A stretch of 64,000 nt of DNA from Psychromarinibacter halotolerans. Its GTDB lineage: Bacteria; Pseudomonadota; Alphaproteobacteria; Rhodobacterales; Rhodobacteraceae. A program made the position numbers and the translations under genes. Below the pieces are notes generated by a model. That model was given only the letters and a program-made list of their open reading frames with translations, searched no databases and was not told the DNA's origin. Positions 26,906 to 34,888 of the stretch are shown piece after piece. Every line of letters starts with the position of its first letter. The first letter of the stretch is position 1. The DNA is taken from NCBI RefSeq assembly GCF_029168315.1, contig NZ_JARGYD010000001.1:806001-870000 (forward strand), read 5' to 3'.

Positions 26906-28330
26906 TCAGTGCGCGATCATCACATGACGGGCGACGGTGTAATCTTCCAGCGCGTACATCGACATGTCCTTGCCGTAGCCCGACTGCTTCAGCCCGCCGT
27001 GGGGCATCTCGTTCACCAGCATGAAATGCGTGTTCACCCATGTGCAGCCGTATTGCAGCCGCGCCGAGATATCCAAAGCGCGGCCGATGTCGCCGGTCCA
27101 GACCGACGAGGCAAGGCCGTACTGGCTGTCGTTCGCCCACTGGACGGCGGTGTCGGCGTCATCGAACCGGGTGACCGACACCACGGGGCCGAACACCTCG
27201 CGCTGGACGATCTCGTCCTGTTGCAGCGCGCCCGCGACGACGGTCGGGCGATAGTAGAACCCGTTGCCCGCGTGCAGATCGCCGCCGGTCGTGATCTCGA
27301 TATGCTTCAATTCGGACGCGCGCTGCACGAAGCTGGCGACGCGGTCACGCTGCCGCTGCGAGATCAGCGGCGGGATCTCGTTCAGGGTATCGTCCGCGTT
27401 GTCGTAAACGATGGACGACACCGCGCCGGTCAGGTCCGCGACGAGGTTGTCGTAGATCTTCGGCCCGGCATAGATCCGGCAGGCGGCAGTGCAGTCCTGC
27501 CCGGCGTTGTAATATCCGAAAGCGCGCAGCCCCTCGACCACACGGCCCAGATCGGCGTCGTCCATCACGATCACCGGGGCCTTGCCGCCCAGTTCCAGAT
27601 GCGTCCGCTTCACAGACTTCGACGCCGCCTGAAGGACTTTCTTGCCGGTGGCCACATCGCCCGTGATCGACACCATGTCGACCTCTGGGTGGTTGATCAG
27701 CGTGTTGCCGACGCTGGCGCCCTGCCCCACGATCACGTTCACCACGCCTTCGGGGAAGATGCCCGCGATGATCTCGGCCATCAGCAGCGCGGTCAGCGGC
27801 GTCTGTTCGGACGGCTTCATCACCACCGTGTTGCCGCCCGCCAGTGCCGGCGCCAGTTTCCACGCCATCATCATCATCGGATAGTTCCACGGCGCGATGG
27901 ACGCGACGACGCCAATCGGGTCGCGCCGGATCATCGAGGTGTGCCCCTCCATGTATTCGCCCGCGATGGGCCCGTGCATGTTGCGCACCGCGCCCGCGAA
28001 GAAGCGGAAGCAGTCGGCGACGGCGGGCACCTCTTCGTTGCGGACCTCGTTGATCGGCTTGCCGCAGTTCAGCGCCTCGAGCGTGGCGAACTCTTCGGCG
28101 CGGGCTTCGATGGCGTCGGCCAGCGCCAGCAGCAGGCCGGACCGGTGACCGGGCGTGGTGCGCGCCCAGCCCGCAAAGGCCGCGCGGGCGGCGGCGACGG
28201 CGCGGTTCACCTGATCCAGATCGGCCTCGGGCATCTTCACGATGACCTCGCCGGTGCGCGGGTTCAGGACCTGTTCCTCGGTCTCGGTGCCCGCTTCCTG
28301 GGCGCCTCCGATCAGCATCTTGGTCTGCAT
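26906..28330 (-). CDS. patD: Gamma-aminobutyraldehyde dehydrogenase
   Basis: 474-residue aldehyde dehydrogenase close to the YdcW/PatD family. It shows IAPWNYPMMMM (oxyanion Asn), LELGGKAPVIV (catalytic Glu), NAGQDCTAACRIYA (catalytic Cys) and the C-terminal HGGLKQSGYGKDMS. It converts 4-aminobutanal from putrescine to GABA. The ATG at 28330 follows GGAGGAAACC. It is cotranscribed with a polyamine-type ABC importer, as ydcW is in the ydcSTUVW operon of E. coli, which supports the assignment. The resulting GABA could feed the aminotransferase/GabD pair at the left edge. Confidence 0.88.
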   Translation of the reverse strand: MQTKMLIGGAQEAGTETEEQVLNPRTGEVIVKMPEADLDQVNRAVAAARAAFAGWARTTPGHRSGLLLALADAIEARAEEFATLEALNCGKPINEVRNEEVPAVADCFRFFAGAVRNMHGPIAGEYMEGHTSMIRRDPIGVVASIAPWNYPMMMMAWKLAPALAGGNTVVMKPSEQTPLTALLMAEIIAGIFPEGVVNVIVGQGASVGNTLINHPEVDMVSITGDVATGKKVLQAASKSVKRTHLELGGKAPVIVMDDADLGRVVEGLRAFGYYNAGQDCTAACRIYAGPKIYDNLVADLTGAVSSIVYDNADDTLNEIPPLISQRQRDRVASFVQRASELKHIEITTGGDLHAGNGFYYRPTVVAGALQQDEIVQREVFGPVVSVTRFDDADTAVQWANDSQYGLASSVWTGDIGRALDISARLQYGCTWVNTHFMLVNEMPHGGLKQSGYGKDMSMYALEDYTVARHVMIAH

Positions 28331-28342
28331 GGGTTTCCTCCG

Positions 28343-29149
28343 TTACTTGCCCTGTCCGGCGACGGTGTCCGTCCCGCGGGTCAGATAATAGGCGCCCAGA
28401 ATGGGCAGCATGGTGACAAGCACGACGACCATCGCGACCACGTTGGTCACCGGGCGTTCGCGCGGGCGCACCAGTTCTTCAAGCATCCAGATCGGCAGGG
28501 TCTGCTGCTGTCCGGCGGTGAATGTGGTCACGATCACCTCGTCGAAGCTCAGCGCGAAGGCCAGCATCCCGCCGACCACCAGCGCCGTGGCGATGTTGGG
28601 CAGGATCACGTGGCGCAGCGTCTGGAACAGGTTGGCGCCAAGATCCATCGACGCCTCGACAAGGCTGCCGCTGGTGCGGCGGAACCGGGCGACGGCGTTG
28701 TTATAGACGATGACGACGCAGAAGGTCGCGTGGCCCAGCACGATGGTCCATGTGCTGAACGGAATGTCCGCGATCGAGAACGCCGACCGCAGCGCGATGC
28801 CGGTCACGACGCCGGGCAGCGCGATGGGCAGGATCACCAGAAGCGAGATCGTCTCGCGCCCGAAGAACCGCGTGCGGCTGACGGCGGCGGCGCACAGCGA
28901 CCCTAGGATCAGCGCGATCACCGTCGAGATCGAGGCGACCTTCACCGACAGCGCCAGCGCTTCCCAAACGTCGGGGCGGTTCCACGTCACCGCGAACCAC
29001 TTCAGCGTCAGGCCGGGCGGCGGCCACTGAAAGGATTTCTCTTCGGTCGTAAAGGCATAGGCGAAGATCAGCAGGATCGGCAGGTGCAGGAACAAAAGCC
29101 CTGCGGCGGCGGCGATCTTCAGGCCAAGGGGGGCGCGGTCAGAGTGCAT
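28343..29149 (-). CDS. potC: Polyamine ABC transporter permease (PotC/YdcV-like)
   Basis: 268 residues with about six transmembrane helices. FQWPPPGLTLKWFAV after the first helix and EASMDLGANLFQTLRHVILP (EAA-type loop) are typical of PotC-class permeases. It overlaps the upstream permease gene by 11 bases and precedes patD by 12 bases. It forms the importer channel with the PotB-like partner. Confidence 0.88.
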   Translation of the reverse strand: MHSDRAPLGLKIAAAAGLLFLHLPILLIFAYAFTTEEKSFQWPPPGLTLKWFAVTWNRPDVWEALALSVKVASISTVIALILGSLCAAAVSRTRFFGRETISLLVILPIALPGVVTGIALRSAFSIADIPFSTWTIVLGHATFCVVIVYNNAVARFRRTSGSLVEASMDLGANLFQTLRHVILPNIATALVVGGMLAFALSFDEVIVTTFTAGQQQTLPIWMLEELVRPRERPVTNVVAMVVVLVTMLPILGAYYLTRGTDTVAGQGK

Positions 29150-30086
29150 CGAACGCCCCCATCCGCCGGGCGATGTACAGGTACAGCCCCATGATCACGA
29201 TGGGCACTACCGCGAAGGCGGCGGCCAGCGGGATGTTCCCCGCGATGCCCTGATGCTGGTACACCGCCTGCCCGATGAACAGCCTTGAGGTGCCGATGAT
29301 CTGCGGGATGATGTAGTCGCCCAGTGTCAGCGAGAAGGTAAAGATCGACCCCGCCACGATCCCCGGCAAGGCCAAGGGAAACAGGACGTGCCGGAAGGTC
29401 TGCCCGGGCCGCGCGCCAAGGTCGCCCGACGCTTCCAGCATCGAGGCCGGAACCCGTTCCAGCGCGGCCTGCGTCGGCAGGATCATGAACGGCATCCAGA
29501 CGTAAACGAAGACGATGAAGGTGCCCGTCGTGCTGACCGACAGGGAATTGCCCCCGACCACCGGCAGCGACAGGTAGGCGTCCAGCAGCCAGTTTAGGTG
29601 CAGGCCCTCCAGCGCCCATGTCAGGATGCCTTCCTTCGCAAGGATCAGCTTCCACGCGTAGATCTTCACCAGATAGCTCGACCACAGCGGCATCATGATC
29701 CCAAGGTAGAACACCGCCCGCCACCGGCCCTTGGCATAGCGCGCGGCGTAATAGGCGATGGGGAACGCGATCACCGCCGAAGCCAGCGTGGTGCAGGCCG
29801 CCATCGTGACGGTCCGGACGATGATGTCGAAGTTGGCGGGCGTGAACAGCTCGGCATAGGTCCGCAGCGTGAACTCGTAGTTGATCAGCCCGCTGAAGTG
29901 ATCGATCGAGAAGAAGCTTTGCAGCAGCAGCGCGAACAACGACCCAAGGTAGATGATCCCCAGCCACAGCACCGGCGGCAGCAACAGCAGCACCAGCAGC
30001 AGCGTCGGACGCCGCCACAGCGTGTCCGACAGCCGCATTGTGACCCCGTCACGGCGCGGCAGATCGGTGGTGGACACGACGCTCAT
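29139..30086 (-). CDS. potB: Polyamine ABC transporter permease (PotB/YdcU-like)
   Basis: 315 residues from the ATG at 30086, which overlaps the ATPase stop (ATGA). Six transmembrane helices are visible, the first at about residues 29-50 (LLLVLLLLPPVLWLGIIYLG). The EAA loop is LEASGDLGARPGQTFRHVLF. YAARYAKGRWRAVFYLGIM and KIYAWKLILAKEG fit PotB-class proteins. Confidence 0.88.
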   Translation of the reverse strand: MSVVSTTDLPRRDGVTMRLSDTLWRRPTLLLVLLLLPPVLWLGIIYLGSLFALLLQSFFSIDHFSGLINYEFTLRTYAELFTPANFDIIVRTVTMAACTTLASAVIAFPIAYYAARYAKGRWRAVFYLGIMMPLWSSYLVKIYAWKLILAKEGILTWALEGLHLNWLLDAYLSLPVVGGNSLSVSTTGTFIVFVYVWMPFMILPTQAALERVPASMLEASGDLGARPGQTFRHVLFPLALPGIVAGSIFTFSLTLGDYIIPQIIGTSRLFIGQAVYQHQGIAGNIPLAAAFAVVPIVIMGLYLYIARRMGAFDAL

Positions 30087-31069
30087 GCCTTGCCCCGCAT
30101 CAGGTGCAGGTCGCCCTCGGCCCATGTCAGCGCGACTTTATCGCCCACCGCAGGGCGCGGCGCGTCCTGCGGCAGCAGCGCCGTCATCCGCGTGCCGTCC
30201 GCCATGAGCGAGACGCGCGTGCTGAGACCAAGAAAACTAAGCCCCGTGACGGTCGCCGTCAGCGGCCCGGTCTCTGCCAGCCGCACCCGCTCGGGCCGGA
30301 TCGCCGCGGTCACCTCGTGGCCGGTCAGCCGCGCCACCGTCGCCGGGGGCAGCACGTTGGACGAGCCCACGAAATCGGCCACGAAGGGCACCTCGGGGCG
30401 GAAATAGATGTCTTCGGGCGCACCGACCTGAATGATCCGGCCCTCGTTGAACACGGCAACGCGGTCGGCCATCGACAGTGCCTCGCCCTGATCGTGGGTG
30501 ACGAAGACGAAGGTGATGCCCAGCTGGCGCTGCAGGCCCTTCAGCTCCTCTTGCATCTGTTCGCGCAATTTCAGGTCCAGCGCACCCAGCGGTTCGTCCA
30601 GCAGCAGCACGCGCGGCTTGTTCACCAGCGCCCGCGCCAACGCCACGCGCTGCCGCTGGCCGCCGGACAGCTCGGACGGTCGGCGGGTGCCATATCCCGA
30701 CAGCCGCACCATCTCCAAAGCCTGCTCCGCCGCCGCATGACGCGCCTTGCGCCCCTGCCCGGCGATCATCAGACCATAAGCCACGTTGTCGATGACGTTC
30801 AGGTGCGGGAACAGCGCATAGTCCTGAAACACCGTGTTGACGTGCCGCTTGTAGGGCGGCAGGTCGGCCACCTGTTCGCCGAAGATGGCGATCTTGCCCG
30901 AGGTCGGGCGCTCGAACCCTGCGATCAAGCGCAGGCAGGTAGTTTTGCCCGACCCCGACGGCCCCAGCATGGCGAAGAACTCGCCCTCGGGGATATCAAG
31001 GCTGACGCCATCCACCGCCTTCACCTCGCCGAAGTGGCGCGAGACGTGGTCGAAATTCACGGCTGACAT
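30083..31069 (-). CDS. potA: Polyamine ABC transporter ATPase (PotA/YdcT-like)
   Basis: 328 residues with Walker A GPSGSGKTT, Q-loop NTVFQDYALFPHLNV, signature LSGGQRQR, Walker B VLLLDEPLGALD, H-loop FVTHDQGEALSMADR and a C-terminal TOBE domain (about 255-325). The sequence ALFPHLNVIDNVAYGL is characteristic of spermidine/putrescine ATPases. It lies 68 bases after the binding-protein gene. Confidence 0.9.
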   Translation of the reverse strand: MSAVNFDHVSRHFGEVKAVDGVSLDIPEGEFFAMLGPSGSGKTTCLRLIAGFERPTSGKIAIFGEQVADLPPYKRHVNTVFQDYALFPHLNVIDNVAYGLMIAGQGRKARHAAAEQALEMVRLSGYGTRRPSELSGGQRQRVALARALVNKPRVLLLDEPLGALDLKLREQMQEELKGLQRQLGITFVFVTHDQGEALSMADRVAVFNEGRIIQVGAPEDIYFRPEVPFVADFVGSSNVLPPATVARLTGHEVTAAIRPERVRLAETGPLTATVTGLSFLGLSTRVSLMADGTRMTALLPQDAPRPAVGDKVALTWAEGDLHLMRGKA

Positions 31070-31137
31070 GAAAGTATTCCGGTCCTTGCCCGCGCCGCCC
31101 CACGCAAGCAGGGCGACACGAGAGAGAGGTCAGGCGA

Positions 31138-32295
31138 TCAGCGGCCGCCGATCACGCCGATATAGTCGGACACCCAGCGGTAATAGGGCACGCATTCGTC
31201 CTGGCTTTCGCAGTTGGCGACGGGGGTCTTCCAGAACCGGATCTTGTCGAACTGGTCCAGCCCGTTGGCGTCGCAGCCTTCCTGCGTCTGCATCCCACGC
31301 CCGTCGGAACAGGCGGCAGGCACCGACGGCACCGCGCCGAACCAGACCGACAGGTCCGATTGCAGGTTGGACGCCAACTGGTGCTCGAACCACATGTAGG
31401 CGCAGTTCGGATGCTCTGAATCCGCATGCAGCATGGTGGTATCGGCCCAGCCAGTCGCGCCTTCCTGCGGGATGACCGAGGCCACCGGCACGCCATCCGC
31501 CTGAAGCAGGTTGACCTGGAACGGCCAAGACCCCGAGGCGGCCATGCCTTCGTTCTTGAAGTCGTCGATCTGGATGAAGGCATCATGCCAGTAACGGCTG
31601 ACCAGCCCGCGCTGGACGCGCAGCAGGTCAAGCGCCGCGTTGTACTGGTCCTGCGTCAGTTCGTAGGGGTCGGTGATGCCCAGATCCGGCTGGTGGTACA
31701 TCAGGTACATCGCGGCGTCTGCGATGTGGATCGGGCCGTCATAGGCCTGCACCCGCCCCGCGTTGCTTTCCCCGTCGCCAAGCGTGGTTTCCTCGAACAC
31801 CACGTTCCACGACGTCGGCGCCTCGGCGAAGACCTCGGTGTTGTACATCAGCACGTTCGGGCCCCACATATACGGCACGCCATAGTGGGTGCCGTCCACC
31901 GTGTGCCACGGCGCATCCTTCAGCCGGTCGTCCACCGTGCTCCACGACGGCACGAGATCGACGTTGATCGGCTGAACCCGGTTCCCCGCGATCATCCGCA
32001 GCGATGCGTCGCCCGACGCGGTCACAAGGTCGAACCCGCCTTCGTTCATCAGCGCGACCATCTCGTCCGAGGTGTTCGCCGTCTTGACCGAGACCATGCA
32101 GCCTGTCGCTTCCTCGAACCCGGTGACCCAGTCGAAGTTGGGGTCGGTCTCGCCACGTTCGACATAGCCGGCCCATGCGACGATCGACAGCGCGCCCTCG
32201 CCTTCGCCGATCTCGGTCATCTGCGCCAGCGACGCCGTGGCGACGGAACCGGCGGCGATCGAGGTCACGACGGCGGTGATGAAATTCGTCTTCAT
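31138..32295 (-). CDS. Polyamine-binding periplasmic protein (PotD/YdcS-like)
   Basis: 385 residues with a signal peptide (about 1-24, ending SLAQ). LSIVAWAGYVERGETDPNF and GYVERG/FEEATGCMV near the mature N-terminus and YGVPYMWGPNVLMYNTEVF match PotD/YdcS-type binding proteins; the C-terminal half has several cysteines (CVPYYRWVSD). I chose the ATG at 32295. It heads the operon potD-A-B-C-patD and would bind putrescine, spermidine or a related amine. Confidence 0.86.
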   Translation of the reverse strand: MKTNFITAVVTSIAAGSVATASLAQMTEIGEGEGALSIVAWAGYVERGETDPNFDWVTGFEEATGCMVSVKTANTSDEMVALMNEGGFDLVTASGDASLRMIAGNRVQPINVDLVPSWSTVDDRLKDAPWHTVDGTHYGVPYMWGPNVLMYNTEVFAEAPTSWNVVFEETTLGDGESNAGRVQAYDGPIHIADAAMYLMYHQPDLGITDPYELTQDQYNAALDLLRVQRGLVSRYWHDAFIQIDDFKNEGMAASGSWPFQVNLLQADGVPVASVIPQEGATGWADTTMLHADSEHPNCAYMWFEHQLASNLQSDLSVWFGAVPSVPAACSDGRGMQTQEGCDANGLDQFDKIRFWKTPVANCESQDECVPYYRWVSDYIGVIGGR

Positions 32296-32487
32296 TGCGA
32301 TCTCCCTGCGGGTGGCCGTGACGGTCCGGCGCCCGCGCAGCAAAGCGCGGCCGGGTGTCTTCGGCAGCCCAGTACAATTGGTGTGATCCTCGGCGGCGGA
32401 CGCCGGGGCGTGATCCGGAAGCCTTGGTTTTTCCGCCCTGCCGGGCGCGCTTCATCCGTCACAGGAAAACTATGCGGGCGGCATTCT

Positions 32488-32530
32488 GCGTTCGCAAATT
32501 CAATATTCAGAAAGATGCGTTCGGAAATTC
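32488..32530. repeat. Direct repeats GCGTTCGSAAATTC upstream of the polyamine operon
   Basis: GCGTTCGCAAATTC at 32488-32501 and GCGTTCGGAAATTC at 32517-32530 differ at one position and are 29 bases apart. The right copy is part of a perfect palindrome, TCGGAAATTCCGA (32521-32533). They lie in the 251-base leader between the potD-like gene and the LysR stop, about 190-235 bases before the potD ATG. Probably a regulator-binding pair. The rest of this leader shows no open frame and no RNA structure that I recognise. Confidence 0.5.
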
Positions 32531-32546
32531 CGATAGCTCGGGCCTG

Positions 32547-33461
32547 TCAAAGGCGCAGGTGCTTGCCCGATTGCCCCATCCGAGCAAGCGAGATGAAATC
32601 GCGCACCGCCGCCGACAGCGGCAGGCCCCGCCGCCACACCACGCCAACCTGCACGATGGGCAGCGCCCCCGACACGTCTCGGCTTTCGATCCGGTCGCCG
32701 TCCAGCGACCACGGGCGATAGACAAGATCCGGCAACAGCGCCACGCCGGCGCCGGTGGCGACCAAACTGCGCACCGCCTCGACGCTGCGGGTCCGAAACG
32801 CGATTTGCGGGCGCTGACCGAAGGCGGACAGCAGCTTGACCGCTTCCTCCTCCATCTCGTCGACGTTCAGCATGATCAGCGGTTCGCGCGCGACGTCGTC
32901 CAGCCCGATGCTTTCGCGCCCCGCCAGCTTGTGTTCCAGCGGCAGCCACAGGCGGAAGGCCGACACGTCGAGAATCTCGGATTGCAGCGCCATCCGGTCG
33001 CGCAGGTTCGAGATCACCATGACCGCCACGTCCAGTTCACCGCCGACCAGCAGGTGTTCAAGGTATTCACCGCTGTCCTCCAGCGCCGAGACGGCGACCG
33101 AGGGGTTCATCCGCCGATACCGCGCCAGCAGGTCCGACATCACGTAGCCCGCCATCAGCGAGGTCACCCCGATGTTCAGGCGCCCCGAAGTCGTCCCCGG
33201 CGGCCGCTTGAAGGCCCGCCGCGCGCCCGACACGTCGGACAGGATCTTGGTCGCGTGGCGCAGGAACTGGTGGCCGCTGTGGGTGATCGTTAGCCCGCGC
33301 GCGTGACGGTCGAACAGGGTCACGCCAAGGTCGGCTTCAAGGTTCTTCAGCGCCTCGGTCACCGCCGACTGCGAGATCGACAGCGACTGCGCCGCGCCGA
33401 TGACGGACCCGGCGTTGGCGACCGCTACGAAATAGCGCAACTGCTTGAGCGTAAACGACAT
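32547..33461 (-). CDS. LysR-family transcriptional regulator
   Basis: 304 residues. The N-terminal winged helix (LKQLRYFVAVANAGSVIGAA to SISQSAVTEALKNLEADLGV) is followed by a LysR substrate domain (GRLNIGVTSLMAGYVM onward). The ATG at 33461 opens the domain at the usual place. It is divergent from the creatininase operon with a 147-base gap and points toward the polyamine operon, so it may control either. The creatininase operon is the classical divergent target. Confidence 0.9.
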   Translation of the reverse strand: MSFTLKQLRYFVAVANAGSVIGAAQSLSISQSAVTEALKNLEADLGVTLFDRHARGLTITHSGHQFLRHATKILSDVSGARRAFKRPPGTTSGRLNIGVTSLMAGYVMSDLLARYRRMNPSVAVSALEDSGEYLEHLLVGGELDVAVMVISNLRDRMALQSEILDVSAFRLWLPLEHKLAGRESIGLDDVAREPLIMLNVDEMEEEAVKLLSAFGQRPQIAFRTRSVEAVRSLVATGAGVALLPDLVYRPWSLDGDRIESRDVSGALPIVQVGVVWRRGLPLSAAVRDFISLARMGQSGKHLRL

Positions 33462-33563
33462 GCGGTGCGGCTCCTGCCCGGACGATGCCCCGAAGACTAT
33501 GCGCAGGCGCGGTCCGCCCACAAGCGGGCTGCACGGGCATGTATTGACTCGGGGCGGCGAGGC

Positions 33564-33601
33564 TGCGAACCAATAGGCGCACAATTGTTCGCATATGGAA
33601 C
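33564..33601. promoter_or_regulatory. Operator-like repeats before the creatininase operon
   Basis: TGCGAAC at 33564-33570 and GTTCGCA at 33587-33593 form a perfect 7-base inverted repeat with a 16-base gap. The right part continues as GTTCGCATATGGAAC (33587-33601), a GTTC-N7-GAAC palindrome that matches sites before three other promoters in the window. It ends 7 bases before the creatininase ATG. A TTGACT hexamer at 33544-33549 has no convincing -10. Confidence 0.5.
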
Positions 33602-33608
33602 TTTTCTC

Positions 33609-34388
33609 ATGCTCTGGCAGGACCTCAAACACCGCGACTTTGCAGATGGCGCGCTGGCGGATGCGGTGGCGCTGGTGCCCTGCGGCGCCACGGAACAGCA
33701 CGGGCCGCACCTGCCGCTGGGCACCGACACCTTCCTGTCCGAAGCGGTGGCGACCAAGGCCGTGGCGCAGGTGAAGACCGCGACGGTGGTGCAGTTTCCG
33801 ACCCTCGACCTGACCGCCTCGCGCGAGCATCACGACTATGCCGGGTCGGTCTGGATCGAACCCGAGGAACTGGTCATTCAACTGATGGCCATCGGCCGCG
33901 CGGTGGCGCAGGCCGGGATACGGCGGATCGTGTTCATCAACGGCCACGGCGGAAACATCCCCGCGTTGCAGATCGCGTGCCGCCGCCTGCGGATCGAGCA
34001 TGGCCTGTTCGCCGTCGCCGCCGGGTGGATGACCCCCGGCATGCCCCGCGTCCCGGCAGAGCTGAAGTACCCCGACGACGTGCACGCCGGTTTCATGGAA
34101 ACCGCGGCGATGCTGCATGTCCGGCCCGACCTTGTCGACATGTCCGCCGCCGCCGATTTCGTCCCAGCCGCACGCGCGGTGGCCGAGGCGAACACGCATC
34201 TGCGGCTGATCGGCCCGATCACCACCGGCTGGACCGCCCGCGACCTGACCCCCGACGGCGCATCCGGCAACGCCGCCGCCGCCACCCCCGAGGCGGGCAA
34301 GGTGATCGTCGAAACCTGCGCGACCGCCTTTGCCGAGATGCTGGACGAGATCGCGGCGCACCAGCCCGGTTTTCCGGCCGCAACTTGA
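33609..34388 (+). CDS. Creatininase-family amidohydrolase
   Basis: 259 residues. VPCGATEQHGPHLPLGTDTF carries E29, H31 and D40, NGHGGN (111-116) carries a further metal histidine and DVHAGFMETAAML carries E164, so the two-metal site of creatinine amidohydrolase is complete. Family members open lactam or formamide bonds (creatinine, FAPy, mycofactocin precursor). I chose the ATG at 33609 where the domain begins. It is first of five genes with AllA-like, HyuA-like, HyuB and an exported protein, which argues for a cyclic amide substrate. Which one cannot be read from sequence. Confidence 0.85.
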   Translation: MLWQDLKHRDFADGALADAVALVPCGATEQHGPHLPLGTDTFLSEAVATKAVAQVKTATVVQFPTLDLTASREHHDYAGSVWIEPEELVIQLMAIGRAVAQAGIRRIVFINGHGGNIPALQIACRRLRIEHGLFAVAAGWMTPGMPRVPAELKYPDDVHAGFMETAAMLHVRPDLVDMSAAADFVPAARAVAEANTHLRLIGPITTGWTARDLTPDGASGNAAAATPEAGKVIVETCATAFAEMLDEIAAHQPGFPAAT

Positions 34389-34396
34389 GACCTGAC

Positions 34397-34888
34397 ATGA
34401 AGATCGAATCCCAACCCCTTGTTCCTGAAACTTTCAAGCCATTCGGCGAGGTTGTCCAACCCGGCCTTGGCGCGGTAAAGGCGATCCGGGACGGCACGGT
34501 CCGTCTAAGCCGGCCCGAGGCCGCGCTTCGCCACGAGGCAGCCGCCGAAACCGCCGCGGTCGAGTTCTACGAATGCGCCGCCACCGACGCCCCGCTGGTC
34601 GCCACGAAGGTGGAACATCACCCGCATTCCATGCAGCTGTTCGCCCCAATGCAGTCGGCGCGCTGGCTGGTGGTGGTCTGGCCCGAGGGGCTGGACTCGA
34701 CCCCCGCCGCCTTCGTCGCACAGCCGGATCAGGCGATCCTGTACCACCCCGGCATCTGGCACCACGGCATCGTCGCGCTGGATCTTCCTGCGCAGTTCAT
34801 CTCGTGGATGTGGCGCACCGGCGGGCCGACCGACACCGTGTTCGCCGACCTGCCCGCGCCGGTCTCGATCAACTGGCCCGCCGCATGA
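34397..34888 (+). CDS. Ureidoglycolate lyase family protein (AllA-like)
   Basis: 163 residues, the normal AllA length. PLVPETFKPFGEVVQPG at the start, VEHHPHSMQLFAPMQSARWL and PGIWHHGIVAL in the cupin core match ureidoglycolate lyase, which releases urea and glyoxylate from ureidoglycolate. The gene overlaps the HyuA-like gene (ATGA). No allantoinase, allantoicase or uricase is present in the window, so the enzyme may act on another ureido or carbamoyl hydroxy acid arising from ring opening. Confidence 0.82.
   Translation: MKIESQPLVPETFKPFGEVVQPGLGAVKAIRDGTVRLSRPEAALRHEAAAETAAVEFYECAATDAPLVATKVEHHPHSMQLFAPMQSARWLVVVWPEGLDSTPAAFVAQPDQAILYHPGIWHHGIVALDLPAQFISWMWRTGGPTDTVFADLPAPVSINWPAA

Noticed and set aside
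32296..32546. A riboswitch in the long leader of the polyamine operon
   Set aside because: No conserved riboswitch core is recognisable; the only clear structure is the DNA repeat pair and palindrome near the distal end.
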